Shown here piece by piece: positions 1-7,437 of a stretch of 52,425 nucleotides of DNA (its first letter is position 1; each line of letters starts with the position of its first letter). Below the pieces are notes generated by a model. That model searched no databases. It was given only the letters and a program-made list of their open reading frames with translations, and was not told the DNA's origin. The stretch comes from Micromonospora sp. AMSO31t. Its GTDB lineage: Bacteria; Actinomycetota; Actinomycetes; Mycobacteriales; Micromonosporaceae. The stretch spans positions 1 through 52,425 of the forward strand of contig NZ_WBKT01000023.1 of assembly GCF_008868175.1 (NCBI RefSeq), given 5' to 3'. Position numbers and translations under genes: made by a program.

Positions 1-1075
1 CGAGGCGCGTTCGACCTTGCCGGACGGTGCGCAGCCGGCCGGCGCGGATCTGTTCGTAGATCACAGACCGGGACAGGCTGAGCAGTCGCATCGCCTCCGG
101 GATGCGGTAGAGCGCCTTTGCTGGCGCATCGCCTGCGGCGACCAGGTCGTCAACGCCGAGCCCGACCGGGGGCACGATGGCTTCGGGGTCGGGGTCGACG
201 CCGTCGAGGCGGACGATGGCGTGGTAGTGCACGACGGCGCGGCGCTGCATCTCGGCGACCTTCCCGAAGGACGGCTTGACCGGGGGCAGCCGGCGCAGCC
301 GGCCGGAGGCGGTGACCTGGACGACCGGGGGCAGGCCGAGAGCGCGAGCCCGGGCGTTGAGGTGACGGGTGACGGCGATTGTGGTGCGGCGCCACAACTC
401 CGGGGCGGAGTGGTTCCACACGATCTGGGCGTCGTAGTCGTAGCAGTCCAGGCACAACGGCTGCCCGAGCCGGGGATCGTTCTCCTCGTGCCGCGCCCAA
501 CACACCGTCGGTTGGCCGTGCTCGCAGGGCCGGGCGGTGGGGTCGCTGGCCCGGCGGGGGTGGCAGGGCTCGGGCCGGCAGTCGCAGCGGCGGCGGCTAC
601 TGCAGGTGTGCCGCTTCACGACCCGGGTGTGCACGGTGCCGAACGACGGCGCGGTGAAGGTCGGGAACACCGCCGGATGGGCGGCGACGGTGGCGGGGAT
701 GCCTTTGCCGCCGGCGAGGCCGGCGCGCAGGAGTTGGTAGGCGTCGCGTTGGTAGGTGCGGGCGCAGGACGGGCAGACGGCGTGACGGCGGTTGCCGCAC
801 GGCTTGTAGATCTCCCCGTCCGGCAGATCCGCCGTCGCGGTGGTGGCGAGGAGTTGGCCGGTGGCCCGGTCGACGGTGGCGACCTCACCCGACAGGCGGA
901 TCGGGTGGGAGCAGCCCGCGGCTGCCTTCACATGGTCGAGCCAGTCGAACACCCGAGGGTCGCAGGCGCGAGCGAACGCGGACTCATCACGGCCGACGAA
1001 CGCGCCAGGCGAGGCGGCGGGGTGGGGCCGGAGCCCCGGACCAGACGTGTGAGCCTGGCCCGGGACAACGGTCAT
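1..1075 (-). CDS. Replication initiator (RepSA-like) truncated and fused in frame to an excisionase; runs off the left edge
   Basis: From ATG at 1075 the minus strand reads 358 codons to the edge without a stop. Residues about 85-105 hold a Cys-rich block (KPCGNRRHAVCPSC) and later LLRAGLAGGKG and FTAPSFGTVHTR, typical of pSAM2 RepSA-type rolling-circle initiators. A Cys-rich insert, a LCLDCYDYDAQIVWNHSAPELW stretch (shown only as recognition text around residues 210-230) and VHYHAIVRLDGVD follow. Right after VDDLVAA the Rep sequence stops and residues about 318 on read ALYRIPEAMRLLSLSRSVIY and EQIRAGRLRTVRQGRTRL, the winged-helix excisionase signature normally made by the separate next gene. 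Full RepSA proteins are about 450-540 residues, so the Rep C-terminus and the xis start codon are missing. Five bases separate its ATG from the preceding stop codon. Whether the fusion is functional is unknown. Confidence 0.8.
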   Translation of the reverse strand, partial: MTVVPGQAHTSGPGLRPHPAASPGAFVGRDESAFARACDPRVFDWLDHVKAAAGCSHPIRLSGEVATVDRATGQLLATTATADLPDGEIYKPCGNRRHAVCPSCARTYQRDAYQLLRAGLAGGKGIPATVAAHPAVFPTFTAPSFGTVHTRVVKRHTCSSRRRCDCRPEPCHPRRASDPTARPCEHGQPTVCWARHEENDPRLGQPLCLDCYDYDAQIVWNHSAPELWRRTTIAVTRHLNARARALGLPPVVQVTASGRLRRLPPVKPSFGKVAEMQRRAVVHYHAIVRLDGVDPDPEAIVPPVGLGVDDLVAAGDAPAKALYRIPEAMRLLSLSRSVIYEQIRAGRLRTVRQGRTRL

Positions 1076-1079
1076 GCGG

Positions 1080-1373
1080 TCAGCGGCCACGGGTGCGGAC
1101 CGCCTTCATCGGAAGGTGAGTGATCGGGCCGGTCCCGAACGGGTTCGGGTGGTCGAAGATCCGGCCGAGCAGGGACGCCACGGGTGCGGGCAGGTCGGCC
1201 CGGTGGTGCTCCCACAGGTAGATGTCGCGGATGAGTTGGTAGGTCTTCGGCAGCTCGATCCCGTCGCGGGCGGCGAGGATCTTCATGCGGCCGATGAGCT
1301 GGACGGGTTCCCAGCCCCGGGCAAGGCGGGGTTCACGCCAGCGGTAGGAGATCGGTGCGGCGGTGGTGGTCAT
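1080..1373 (-). CDS. Small AICE-associated regulator-like protein
   Basis: Encodes 97 residues. The central part (RWREPRLARGWEPVQLIGRM, then DIYLWEHHRADLPAPVASLLGRIFD) resembles the HTH-like segment of the protein encoded at 1612-2199 (WPWKELRQSRGWSQLEVFRR, RWESGTVTVSPFYEGLLGRLFG), so the two look like members of one family. Its ATG (1373-1371) overlaps the stop of the upstream gene as ATGA, which implies translational coupling. The rep-xis gene starts 5 bases after its stop. Small proteins of this kind commonly precede rep in actinomycete integrative elements; a role in controlling replication or copy state is inference. It carries no enzymatic motif. Confidence 0.75.
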   Translation of the reverse strand: MTTTAAPISYRWREPRLARGWEPVQLIGRMKILAARDGIELPKTYQLIRDIYLWEHHRADLPAPVASLLGRIFDHPNPFGTGPITHLPMKAVRTRGR

Positions 1374-1615
1374 GGGGCCACCTCGATCAGCGCCGCCAGG
1401 TCGACGCCCAGGACGCGGGCGAGGTCCCGGAGGACCGACAGCCGATCCACGGGGATGCGGTCGTGTTCGACCTTGGCCAGCCAGGTCTCCGACCGGCCGA
1501 CCAGGTTGGCGCAGACCACCTGCGACAAGCCGCGACGGCGGCGCAGCCGCGCGACGGTTGCCCCGAAGGTGGTGGGGCGGTTGCCGGTCAACGGACGGGC
1601 GAGGGTGGTGGTCAT
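1370..1615 (-). CDS. XRE-family helix-turn-helix regulator
   Basis: Encodes 81 residues. Residues about 20-75 are a Cro/C1-type HTH: FGATVARLRRRRGLSQVVCA, then NLVGRSETWLAKVEHDRIPV and DRLSVLRDLARVLGVDLAAL. I chose ATG at 1615 because it forms an ATGA overlap with the stop of the upstream gene (1612-2199). A possible start 19 codons further upstream lies inside that gene and would add an unrelated Arg-rich stretch. The gene is the second in a coupled regulator-regulator-small protein-rep operon. It probably binds DNA as a dimer to control the element, perhaps at the inverted repeat near 2291-2333; that target is inference. Confidence 0.82.
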   Translation of the reverse strand: MTTTLARPLTGNRPTTFGATVARLRRRRGLSQVVCANLVGRSETWLAKVEHDRIPVDRLSVLRDLARVLGVDLAALIEVAP

Positions 1616-2199
1616 GCCGTCACCGCCGGGGTTTCCTCGATGAGGTCGGCGGCACAGGAGGCGCAGGCGCACCCCCGGTTGAGCGGGTCAGGGCAGCGGT
1701 TCGCTGCGCACCACTGGCAGCCTGGACGGCCGCACCAGTAGCAAAGCTCGATCGTGTCGTCAACAGTGAAGCCGGGCAGGCCGAACAGGCGGCCCAACAG
1801 CCCTTCGTAAAACGGGGACACGGTGACGGTGCCGCTCTCCCAGCGGCACAGGTTCCGCTTGAAGGTGGGCCATTCCGGCAGTCGCACGCCCTCGTTGGCG
1901 GCGACCTTGCTCAGCCGGCGGAACACCTCCAACTGCGACCAGCCACGAGACTGACGCAGCTCCTTCCAGGGCCAGATGAAGTGTCGGGTAGTAGGTGCGG
2001 GGGTGATGGCGTTCGTGGTGAGCACGGACAGGACATCCAGCAGCGCGGTGCGGTCGAGCGCCGCAGGCAGGTTCAGCGCCTTCCCAGGGGCCAGCGCGTC
2101 CCGAAGCGTCGCCACAGCAGACAGCAGGCGAGCATCAGACAGCGCCGGAGAGTGGCCCGAGGCGCACAGAGCAGGGTGAACGGTAGGCTGGACAGGCAT
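1612..2199 (-). CDS. HTH-like protein with Cys-rich C-terminus, first gene of the rep operon
   Basis: Encodes 195 residues. ATG at 2199 is preceded by AAAGGA at good spacing; the open frame extends further upstream but without a better start. The middle (about 75-150) carries an HTH-like segment with LRQSRGWSQLEVFRRLSK and CRWESGTVTVSPFYEGLLGR. The last 40 residues contain eight cysteines in CxxC-type pairs (CYWCGRPGCQWC and later CACASC), suggesting a metal-binding module. Such proteins are frequent upstream of rep in Micromonospora and Streptomyces integrative elements. It is read divergently from the gene at 2404. It probably regulates replication or excision; no experimental function is known to me. 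Confidence 0.75.
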   Translation of the reverse strand: MPVQPTVHPALCASGHSPALSDARLLSAVATLRDALAPGKALNLPAALDRTALLDVLSVLTTNAITPAPTTRHFIWPWKELRQSRGWSQLEVFRRLSKVAANEGVRLPEWPTFKRNLCRWESGTVTVSPFYEGLLGRLFGLPGFTVDDTIELCYWCGRPGCQWCAANRCPDPLNRGCACASCAADLIEETPAVTA

Positions 2200-2290
2200 C
2201 GTGATTCCTTTCGCAGAGGGCCGATGCACCTGGCCTCGACGGGCCGCAATCCCGTCGAGGCCTCTTTGCGCTCCCCGTATCCCCTGTAAA

Positions 2291-2333
2291 GGGGGGTTGC
2301 GCATCGATGTGTGCTGAGGCTACGCAACCCCCC
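2291..2333. promoter_or_regulatory. 11-bp perfect inverted repeat between two divergent regulatory operons
   Basis: GGGGGGTTGCG at 2291-2301 is exactly complementary to CGCAACCCCCC at 2323-2333, with a 21-base spacer. It lies between the minus-strand start at 2199 and the plus-strand start at 2404, so it is more likely an operator than a terminator. A TAAAGT (2361-2366) could be the -10 of the rightward promoter, but no -35 is at normal spacing. Any of the HTH proteins encoded nearby could bind here. Confidence 0.5.
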
Positions 2334-2403
2334 TTGCTGGGGTCAAGCCCCGTTCTGAGGTAAAGTGCGTTGAACGTCTAGCGCACCGATCGGGGAGGGG
2401 ACC

Positions 2404-3246
2404 GTGGAGATCGCTCCACTGGGCTTGGCCGAGATCCAGGACCCGGTCGAACGGGCACGCAAGGCCAGCGACCTGATCGACGAGCATCAGGCGGCGGTCA
2501 ACGAGCTGTCGCGGCTGCGGCGTGATGCGCTGGACGAGATGGTGTCGCAGGGCATGACTCACGCACAGATCGCTCAGGTCGTCGGAATGACCCGCGCCCG
2601 CGTCGGCCAGCTCCTGTCGTCTGGACCCCGTCCCGAGCGGGCAATGCTCGGCACCGGACCGCTCACCGTGGCTGTCGGTGGCAAGTTCGAGGCGGGCAAG
2701 AAGGACCCGTACGCGGTCGTCTCTGCTGAGATGCTGGCCGCGTACGAGAAGCTGTCCAACCTCGCACGGGGCCTCGGCTTGAAGACCGAATACGAAGTGG
2801 TGCCGCCGCCGGGAATGGTCGACCTGAACCGCACGAACCTGGTTGTGGTCGGCAGCCCTCGGATCCTGCCTTTCGTGGGGCAGGTGCTCGCCTCTGACCC
2901 GAAGCTGGGATTCGGCAAGGACGACGGTGGTCTGTACCTGGTGAATCACCAGACCGGCGAGGAGTTCCGCTCCCCGTCGGACAAGGGCGAGCCGGTCGAC
3001 TACGGGTACATCGGCCGGCTGCCCCGACCGGATGGACGAGGCACCTTCCTGTACCTCGCCGGCATCCACGCCATGGGCACCCTGGGCGTCGCGCGGTACC
3101 TCGAAGACCACGTGGACGAGCTGTACCGCGAGGTGAAGAACCGGCGGTTCTCGCTCCTGGTGGCCTGCACCTACGACCCGGACACGCGCGCTGTGAAGAA
3201 GGTCGACGCGCTGACGCCGATCTACCGCAGTGAGGGCGTGGCCTGA
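2404..3246 (+). CDS. HTH DNA-binding protein with a conserved C-terminal sensor-like domain, paired with a PP2C phosphatase
   Basis: Encodes 280 residues; GTG start at 2404 behind GGGGAGGGG. Residues about 40-75 form a sigma-region-4-like HTH (LDEMVSQGMTHAQIAQVVGM, then TRARVGQLL). Residues about 85-275 form one conserved alpha/beta-like domain with an LTVAVGG strand, NLVVVGSPR, a Gly-rich loop near GFGKDDGGLYLV, GYIGRLPRPDGRG and FLYLAGIHAMGTLG. I recognise the HTH-plus-domain arrangement as widespread but uncharacterised in actinomycetes. The stop overlaps the start of the phosphatase gene (TGATG), so the two are co-translated. It is probably a transcription regulator whose C-terminal domain senses a ligand or partner; both ligand and targets are unknown. 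Confidence 0.75.
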   Translation: MEIAPLGLAEIQDPVERARKASDLIDEHQAAVNELSRLRRDALDEMVSQGMTHAQIAQVVGMTRARVGQLLSSGPRPERAMLGTGPLTVAVGGKFEAGKKDPYAVVSAEMLAAYEKLSNLARGLGLKTEYEVVPPPGMVDLNRTNLVVVGSPRILPFVGQVLASDPKLGFGKDDGGLYLVNHQTGEEFRSPSDKGEPVDYGYIGRLPRPDGRGTFLYLAGIHAMGTLGVARYLEDHVDELYREVKNRRFSLLVACTYDPDTRAVKKVDALTPIYRSEGVA

Positions 3247-4052
3247 TGTACGTCGCGACCGCCTCCGAGGCCGGCAACCCGAAGTCGTCCAACGAGGACT
3301 GGGCGATGGCTAGCGAGAACCTGATCGTGGTCCTCGACGGTGCCACCGCCCGTACCGGCACCGGTTGCACCCACGGAATCGCGTGGTACGCCGCCAAGCT
3401 AGGTTCAGCCCTCGCCGGCCTGGCCGCCGACCGCGACTCCGAGCTGGCCAACGCGCTCATGTACGGCATCCGGTTCACCGCAGACCAGCACCGCGACACC
3501 TGCGACCTCAGCCACCCCGGCACGCCCTCAGCGGCCACGGCCATGCTGAGGCTCAAGGACACCGCACTGGAGTACCTGGTGCTAGGTGACGTCACCGTGC
3601 TCATCGACACCGCAGACGGCATCCAGGTCATCACCGACGATCGGGTGGACAAAACGGCCCGCGCCGAACGCGAGGAAGCCGACCGCCACCCGTTCGGGTC
3701 GGCCGAGAAGCAGGCTGCCCTGCTGCGCATGAAGCACGCCGAGCTGGCCGCGCGCAACCAGCCGGGCGGGTACTGGGTCGCAGCCGCAGACCCGTTCGCG
3801 GCCCAACACGCCATCACCGGAGAAGTTCCGCTCGACAGTGTCCGGCGAGTTGCCGTGCTTACCGACGGAGCCGCCCGGCTGGTGGCCCTGTTCGGACTGC
3901 TCGACTGGCCCGACGTGCTCGACGTCCTGGAGCAGAACGGCCCGACCGAGCTGATCCGGCGGGTGCGCGCCATCGAGGCCGCAGACCCGTCCTGCATGAG
4001 GTGGGCACGCAACAAGCGCAGCGACGACGCCACCGCCGTTTACGCCGCCTGA
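3246..4052 (+). CDS. PP2C-family serine/threonine protein phosphatase
   Basis: Encodes 268 residues. The PP2C metal-binding and structural signatures are all present in order: SNEDW (about 15-19), VVLDGAT (about 28-34), LGDVTVLI (about 116), VLTDGAARLVALFG (about 201) and SDDATAVY (near the C-terminus). These supply the aspartates that hold the two Mn/Mg ions, so the enzyme is probably active and cytoplasmic (no signal peptide or membrane segment). It overlaps the HTH gene by one base and ends before a 185-base gap. The pair likely forms a signalling module in which phosphorylation state controls the HTH protein or a host kinase pathway; the substrate is unknown. Confidence 0.8.
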   Translation: MYVATASEAGNPKSSNEDWAMASENLIVVLDGATARTGTGCTHGIAWYAAKLGSALAGLAADRDSELANALMYGIRFTADQHRDTCDLSHPGTPSAATAMLRLKDTALEYLVLGDVTVLIDTADGIQVITDDRVDKTARAEREEADRHPFGSAEKQAALLRMKHAELAARNQPGGYWVAAADPFAAQHAITGEVPLDSVRRVAVLTDGAARLVALFGLLDWPDVLDVLEQNGPTELIRRVRAIEAADPSCMRWARNKRSDDATAVYAA

Positions 4053-4237
4053 GCAGCCATTTCCCCAGTGTTAGCGGCCGGCGGCCGGCGGTGTCGGGCT
4101 CCAGTTGATGCGTTTCGGATCAGCGTCGGATGATTCGTGACACCGATGGCGGGGTGCAGCGCGGGACCGTTACTCAGCGCGATCGGGCCTGTAGCAGGCC
4201 GGGAGGTGTCCGGCCGTCGGTGTGGGAGGAAAAGGGG

Positions 4238-4825
4238 ATGCTTTCGGACTACCAACAGCAGCTGCGGGCGAAGTTCCTGTCCGCCCCGGTGGTCGCGCCG
4301 CCCGAGCCATGGCGGTACCTCGACCAGACGCGGTGCTGCATACCGGTGGGCGGGCTGCAGGGGGTCGGCTTCGGTGTTCACCCGGAGACCGACGCCGACC
4401 TGTTGATGGTCGTCTCGATGGACGGCTTTGGCCTGATCGACGCGACAACGGGTGCGAAGGTCGCGCGGGACCGTCACCCTGACCCCGACGACGCGTCACC
4501 GTCCGGGCCGGACCTGGCCTGTCCGGGCATCGGCGTGCTGGCGGGCATGCGGGTACGCATCGCCGGGTTGTTCGGCGGCGGCCTGCACGCCACGACCGAC
4601 GATGGCTGGACCATCGACGTGGTGGCGCCCGAGTGGCCGAACCATCGCGTCCTGCTGTCCGGCGACGGCGCTGCCTATAACGGCCCACCGGGCACGACCT
4701 GGTGGCACGTCTTCCATTCCGACTACTCCGAACTGCGCGCCGCCGGCTTCTCCCCGTCCGGCCGCACCCTGGTGATCGCGACCAGCAGCGACGTGACACT
4801 CATCGTCCGCCCCGAGTTCGCCTGA
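4238..4825 (+). CDS. Hypothetical protein, element cargo
   Basis: Encodes 195 residues. ATG at 4238 follows a strong GGAGGAAAAGGGG ribosome site; the open frame extends upstream to 4130 but without such a site. No domain is recognised with certainty. The chain is rich in short beta-strand-like stretches (DLLMVVSMDGFGLIDATTGA, then FSPSGRTLVIATSSDVTLIV), which could suit a small beta-rich or propeller-blade fold. Soluble, without signal peptide or transmembrane segment. It stands alone, about 185 bases after the phosphatase gene. Function unknown. Confidence 0.7.
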   Translation: MLSDYQQQLRAKFLSAPVVAPPEPWRYLDQTRCCIPVGGLQGVGFGVHPETDADLLMVVSMDGFGLIDATTGAKVARDRHPDPDDASPSGPDLACPGIGVLAGMRVRIAGLFGGGLHATTDDGWTIDVVAPEWPNHRVLLSGDGAAYNGPPGTTWWHVFHSDYSELRAAGFSPSGRTLVIATSSDVTLIVRPEFA

Positions 4826-5512
4826 CCGCATGCGTCACGGCACGTAGCGGCACACCCCGCCGGAGTGTCACGCATCATCTGAACCCGCCCCGTCACGCAT
4901 CAAGCGGAGTACGACAGCCGGCTGCCGGCGATGTGGTGAGAACTTTCTGTACGTCTTCAAGGCGGCCCTTGACGGGCCGCACGCGCCGCCGCCTGGGCGC
5001 GCGCCGGCCGCTGCCGCTGTCGCTCTGCGGCCGTCACGCCTGATGCCCGGCGGCTGGCGCGGAGGGCGGGGAGCCCGGTGGGCCGCCGCAGGTCGACAGC
5101 AGCGTTCACCGGTGGCGTGGTGGGCCGGCAGCCGGCCGGGCCGCGCGGCCGCGAGCCCGCGCGGCGTAGGGGAGCGCACGCCCGGCCGCGTCGGCGAGCT
5201 GGCGGCGGTCGCGGGGTTGCGGTTAGTGCGCCTCCGGCGGGGGCGCTCCGGCTCCAGGATGGCCGGGGCTCCGACGGCGCGTCGCCGTCCGTGGGTGGTT
5301 GCGGTAGGCCATCCCGCCGGCCATCGACCCGGGCAAGCCGAGCAGACCCCCGCCCGACCCGCCAGCGTCCGAACCTGCGTCAAGGTCCGTCTGACGTGGC
5401 GGGCCGGGCGGCGGCCCGCTCCCCAGGAGGGCGGGTCGACGGCAGACGGGATGGCTTGACCATCGGATGTAGCATCCCAAATGCCCTTCGTCTGCATCGA
5501 ATAGGATGCCTC
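4826..5512. other. 687-base gene-poor stretch inside the integrative element
   Basis: Very GC-rich open frames exist on both strands, but all are Arg/Pro/Gly-rich, lack a ribosome site and show no recognisable domain. A minus-strand reading near 4967-5400 ends in a plausible hydrophilic helix (AAERQRQRPARAQAAARAAR), which might be a relic of a transfer-type protein, but I cannot support a gene. Base composition drops sharply from about 5460 into the next gene, so this may be an old recombination boundary. Confidence 0.4.
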
Positions 5513-6163
5513 GTGAATCAGTCGGAAGAGATTAAGCGACGCGTAGGAATCTTCCTGGCGGAAGAGGCCATGGAGCGGGAGGACTTCCGCCTATATGTTT
5601 CCACCGTCAGGGACATTATCGCAAACGTAACGCATCGGGCTTCGCGTAGCTCGCTGATGGTCATTCTCGGTGCGGCCTTGTTCTTGCTTCTTAGCAGCGG
5701 CGATCTGACCGAAGCTGAAGTATTTGGCGTGAAGGCCCAGAATTTCAGCCTCTTCCGTCTAGCTATTCCCGCCATAATGGCCTATTCGGCTGCGCATGTT
5801 GTAATGCTTATGAACGCTCGGGCGCAACTCATGCGCCTGTATATCCAGCTCATGAAGCAATCGTTCCCCAAGTGGAGCGAGGCTGGGCTCGCTGCGGTAC
5901 CGGCGCGAGGCTCCAGCTTCTTCTTGACTGCGCCGCCGCTGGTGTTGTCCGACAGACAGAACACTCTGGCGAAGTCGACCTTCTATGTCGAAGGCCTGAT
6001 TGCCATTTTCCTGCCGGTCGCCTTTTCTCTCTACGCCTACATCTCTATATTTCGAGACGACACCATTGGGCGTGGTTGGGCAATCGCGTCTCTTGGTGTA
6101 ACCCTGATATTTATGGTGCTTGCCTACGCAAACATGACTGTTGGGGCAGAGGAAACCAAGTAG
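5513..6163 (+). CDS. Four-helix membrane protein of lower GC content, probably acquired cargo
   Basis: Encodes 216 residues from GTG at 5513; the frame is open upstream but that part is Arg/Pro-rich junk and codon use changes here. A charged N-terminus (about 1-45) precedes four hydrophobic segments: near 47-62 (LMVILGAALFLLLSSG), 80-100, 155-178 and 185-205. The loop between helices 2 and 3 is about 55 residues and basic. Composition is unlike its neighbours: the 60-base line at 5701 has only 31 G+C, far below the surrounding DNA. No family recognised. Its position in an integrative element and its base composition suggest recent transfer; an effector or immunity role is speculation. The start is uncertain because there is no strong ribosome site. 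Confidence 0.7.
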   Translation: MNQSEEIKRRVGIFLAEEAMEREDFRLYVSTVRDIIANVTHRASRSSLMVILGAALFLLLSSGDLTEAEVFGVKAQNFSLFRLAIPAIMAYSAAHVVMLMNARAQLMRLYIQLMKQSFPKWSEAGLAAVPARGSSFFLTAPPLVLSDRQNTLAKSTFYVEGLIAIFLPVAFSLYAYISIFRDDTIGRGWAIASLGVTLIFMVLAYANMTVGAEETK

Positions 6164-6289
6164 GTCGATAGTCCCCATGCAACACGAGGCAGGGGTAGGC
6201 AGCCCTCGACGAGGGTCTAGGGCGCGAGCGGGGCACAGGACACCACGAAATGCCGTCAACTAGCATGGGGTCTGGCGGCAGGAGGGGCA

Positions 6290-6808
6290 TTGGGTTTCTC
6301 ATGGGAAGCAATGGGACAACTAGCCGACTCGCTGGCGATACCCGGCTTCGCCCTCGGCGCATGGGGCCTTATAGCAACCTACCGACAAGCAAGAGACGCA
6401 CGCACTGCGGCCGAAGCCGCCCGGGACGCTGCTTCTGAAGCCCAGGCCGCCATCAGCCGTAGCAACCTGCTCGTAGCGGTCAAGGACCTTCAGTCCGCAG
6501 AGAAGGACATCCTCGACGCCTTCTCGCGCCGATCCGCTGCAGACGTCTCACGTACCTGCAGAACCTGGCGCGCCAATGCCGGTCCAGTCCGAGGACTTCT
6601 CGACGCGGCCGGACTCGACACCCGCACCCTCTCCAGCATGATCCAAGACTCCGTGGCGCTCGCGGCCCAGGTCGAAAGGGAAGCCAGAGTGGCCGGCTCA
6701 GGAGACGTGCTCGACGTAGAGGACCTGCTTACTGTCACCGCGAAGGTCACCCATGAGCTGAGCGTCCTCACGTCAAGAGAAAGTCACCGTCCAGGAGGGA
6801 AACAGTAG
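6290..6808 (+). CDS. Membrane-anchored coiled-coil hypothetical protein
   Basis: Encodes 172 residues from TTG at 6290, preceded by GGAGGGG (6281-6287). An ATG at 6311 is in frame but too far from any ribosome site. An N-terminal hydrophobic segment (about 11-30, LADSLAIPGFALGAWGLIAT) is followed by YRQARDARTAAEAARDAASE, an Ala/Arg/Glu-rich helix that should form a coiled coil, then a helical cytosolic part. This layout is common in actinomycete mobile DNA but has no assigned function. Its TAG stop touches the ATG of the next gene, so the two are one translational unit. Composition is lower in GC than the chromosomal genes to the right. Confidence 0.72.
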   Translation: MGFSWEAMGQLADSLAIPGFALGAWGLIATYRQARDARTAAEAARDAASEAQAAISRSNLLVAVKDLQSAEKDILDAFSRRSAADVSRTCRTWRANAGPVRGLLDAAGLDTRTLSSMIQDSVALAAQVEREARVAGSGDVLDVEDLLTVTAKVTHELSVLTSRESHRPGGKQ

Positions 6809-7195
6809 ATGCCACCGCCCACCCCGGAAGCCGTGGAGCGACTCAAGGCCCTCGCTCGGGCGCTCGCAGCACAGACCCGCGCCGGCCGCCTCAACTGGAA
6901 AGACCGCTCACCCTCGGACATGGTCAGCCGCGTGATCAACAGAGAGTCATTCTCTGTATCGCTGCCCAAATCCACCATCACCGTGTACGCGGTTCCTGGC
7001 ATCACCGTCACCGACAGCGGGGGCGAAATCCTGCAAGAATACCTGCCGGTATTGGGCGGCATCGCCACGGGCAGAGACACCAGCCTGGACGCGGCACTCA
7101 AAGACCTCCTGCACGAGATCCGCGAAGAACAACGGCGAGCCCTCTCCGTCCTCGACGACATCATCTCCGACGTGGAAGGGCTCGGAAGCCCTTAA
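6809..7195 (+). CDS. Hypothetical protein, partner of the membrane coiled-coil protein
   Basis: Encodes 128 residues; ATG directly follows the stop of the upstream gene. The N-terminal helix (EAVERLKALARALAAQTRAG) is followed by a beta-rich middle (SFSVSLPKSTITVYAVPGIT) and a C-terminal amphipathic helix ending in LDDIISDVEGL. No signal peptide, no membrane segment, no catalytic motif. Tight coupling argues that the product acts with the membrane protein. Function unknown; I cannot assign it to a known toxin-antitoxin or defence family. Confidence 0.7.
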   Translation: MPPPTPEAVERLKALARALAAQTRAGRLNWKDRSPSDMVSRVINRESFSVSLPKSTITVYAVPGITVTDSGGEILQEYLPVLGGIATGRDTSLDAALKDLLHEIREEQRRALSVLDDIISDVEGLGSP

Positions 7196-7437
7196 CTGGC
7201 GGCGCGTGCCGATCTTGTCAGCCCACGACTGCGCACGTTCGGAGTCGGCCACATCGCTCAAGCCCTGGCTCATTGGGGTTGGCCGTCAGCAAGAAGTCAG
7301 CGAGACGTGCGACAACAACCGACAACCGCTGGCACAGGACAGCGAGGTCCTTGACGCCAGCGCTACTCGCCGTCACTGATCGGCGATCGCCCGCTACGGT
7401 GAGCCGCCTTTGCAAGGCAGGGGTGGGCGACCCTGCT

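Noticed and set aside
17..1123. 368-residue plus-strand open frame over the rep gene
   Set aside because: Gly/Val/Asp-rich antisense shadow of the minus-strand rep-xis frame, which shows real Rep and Xis motifs.
4868..5497. 209-residue minus-strand frame as a transfer gene
   Set aside because: Arg/Pro-rich, no start signal and no membrane segments expected of Spd proteins; left as gene-poor DNA.
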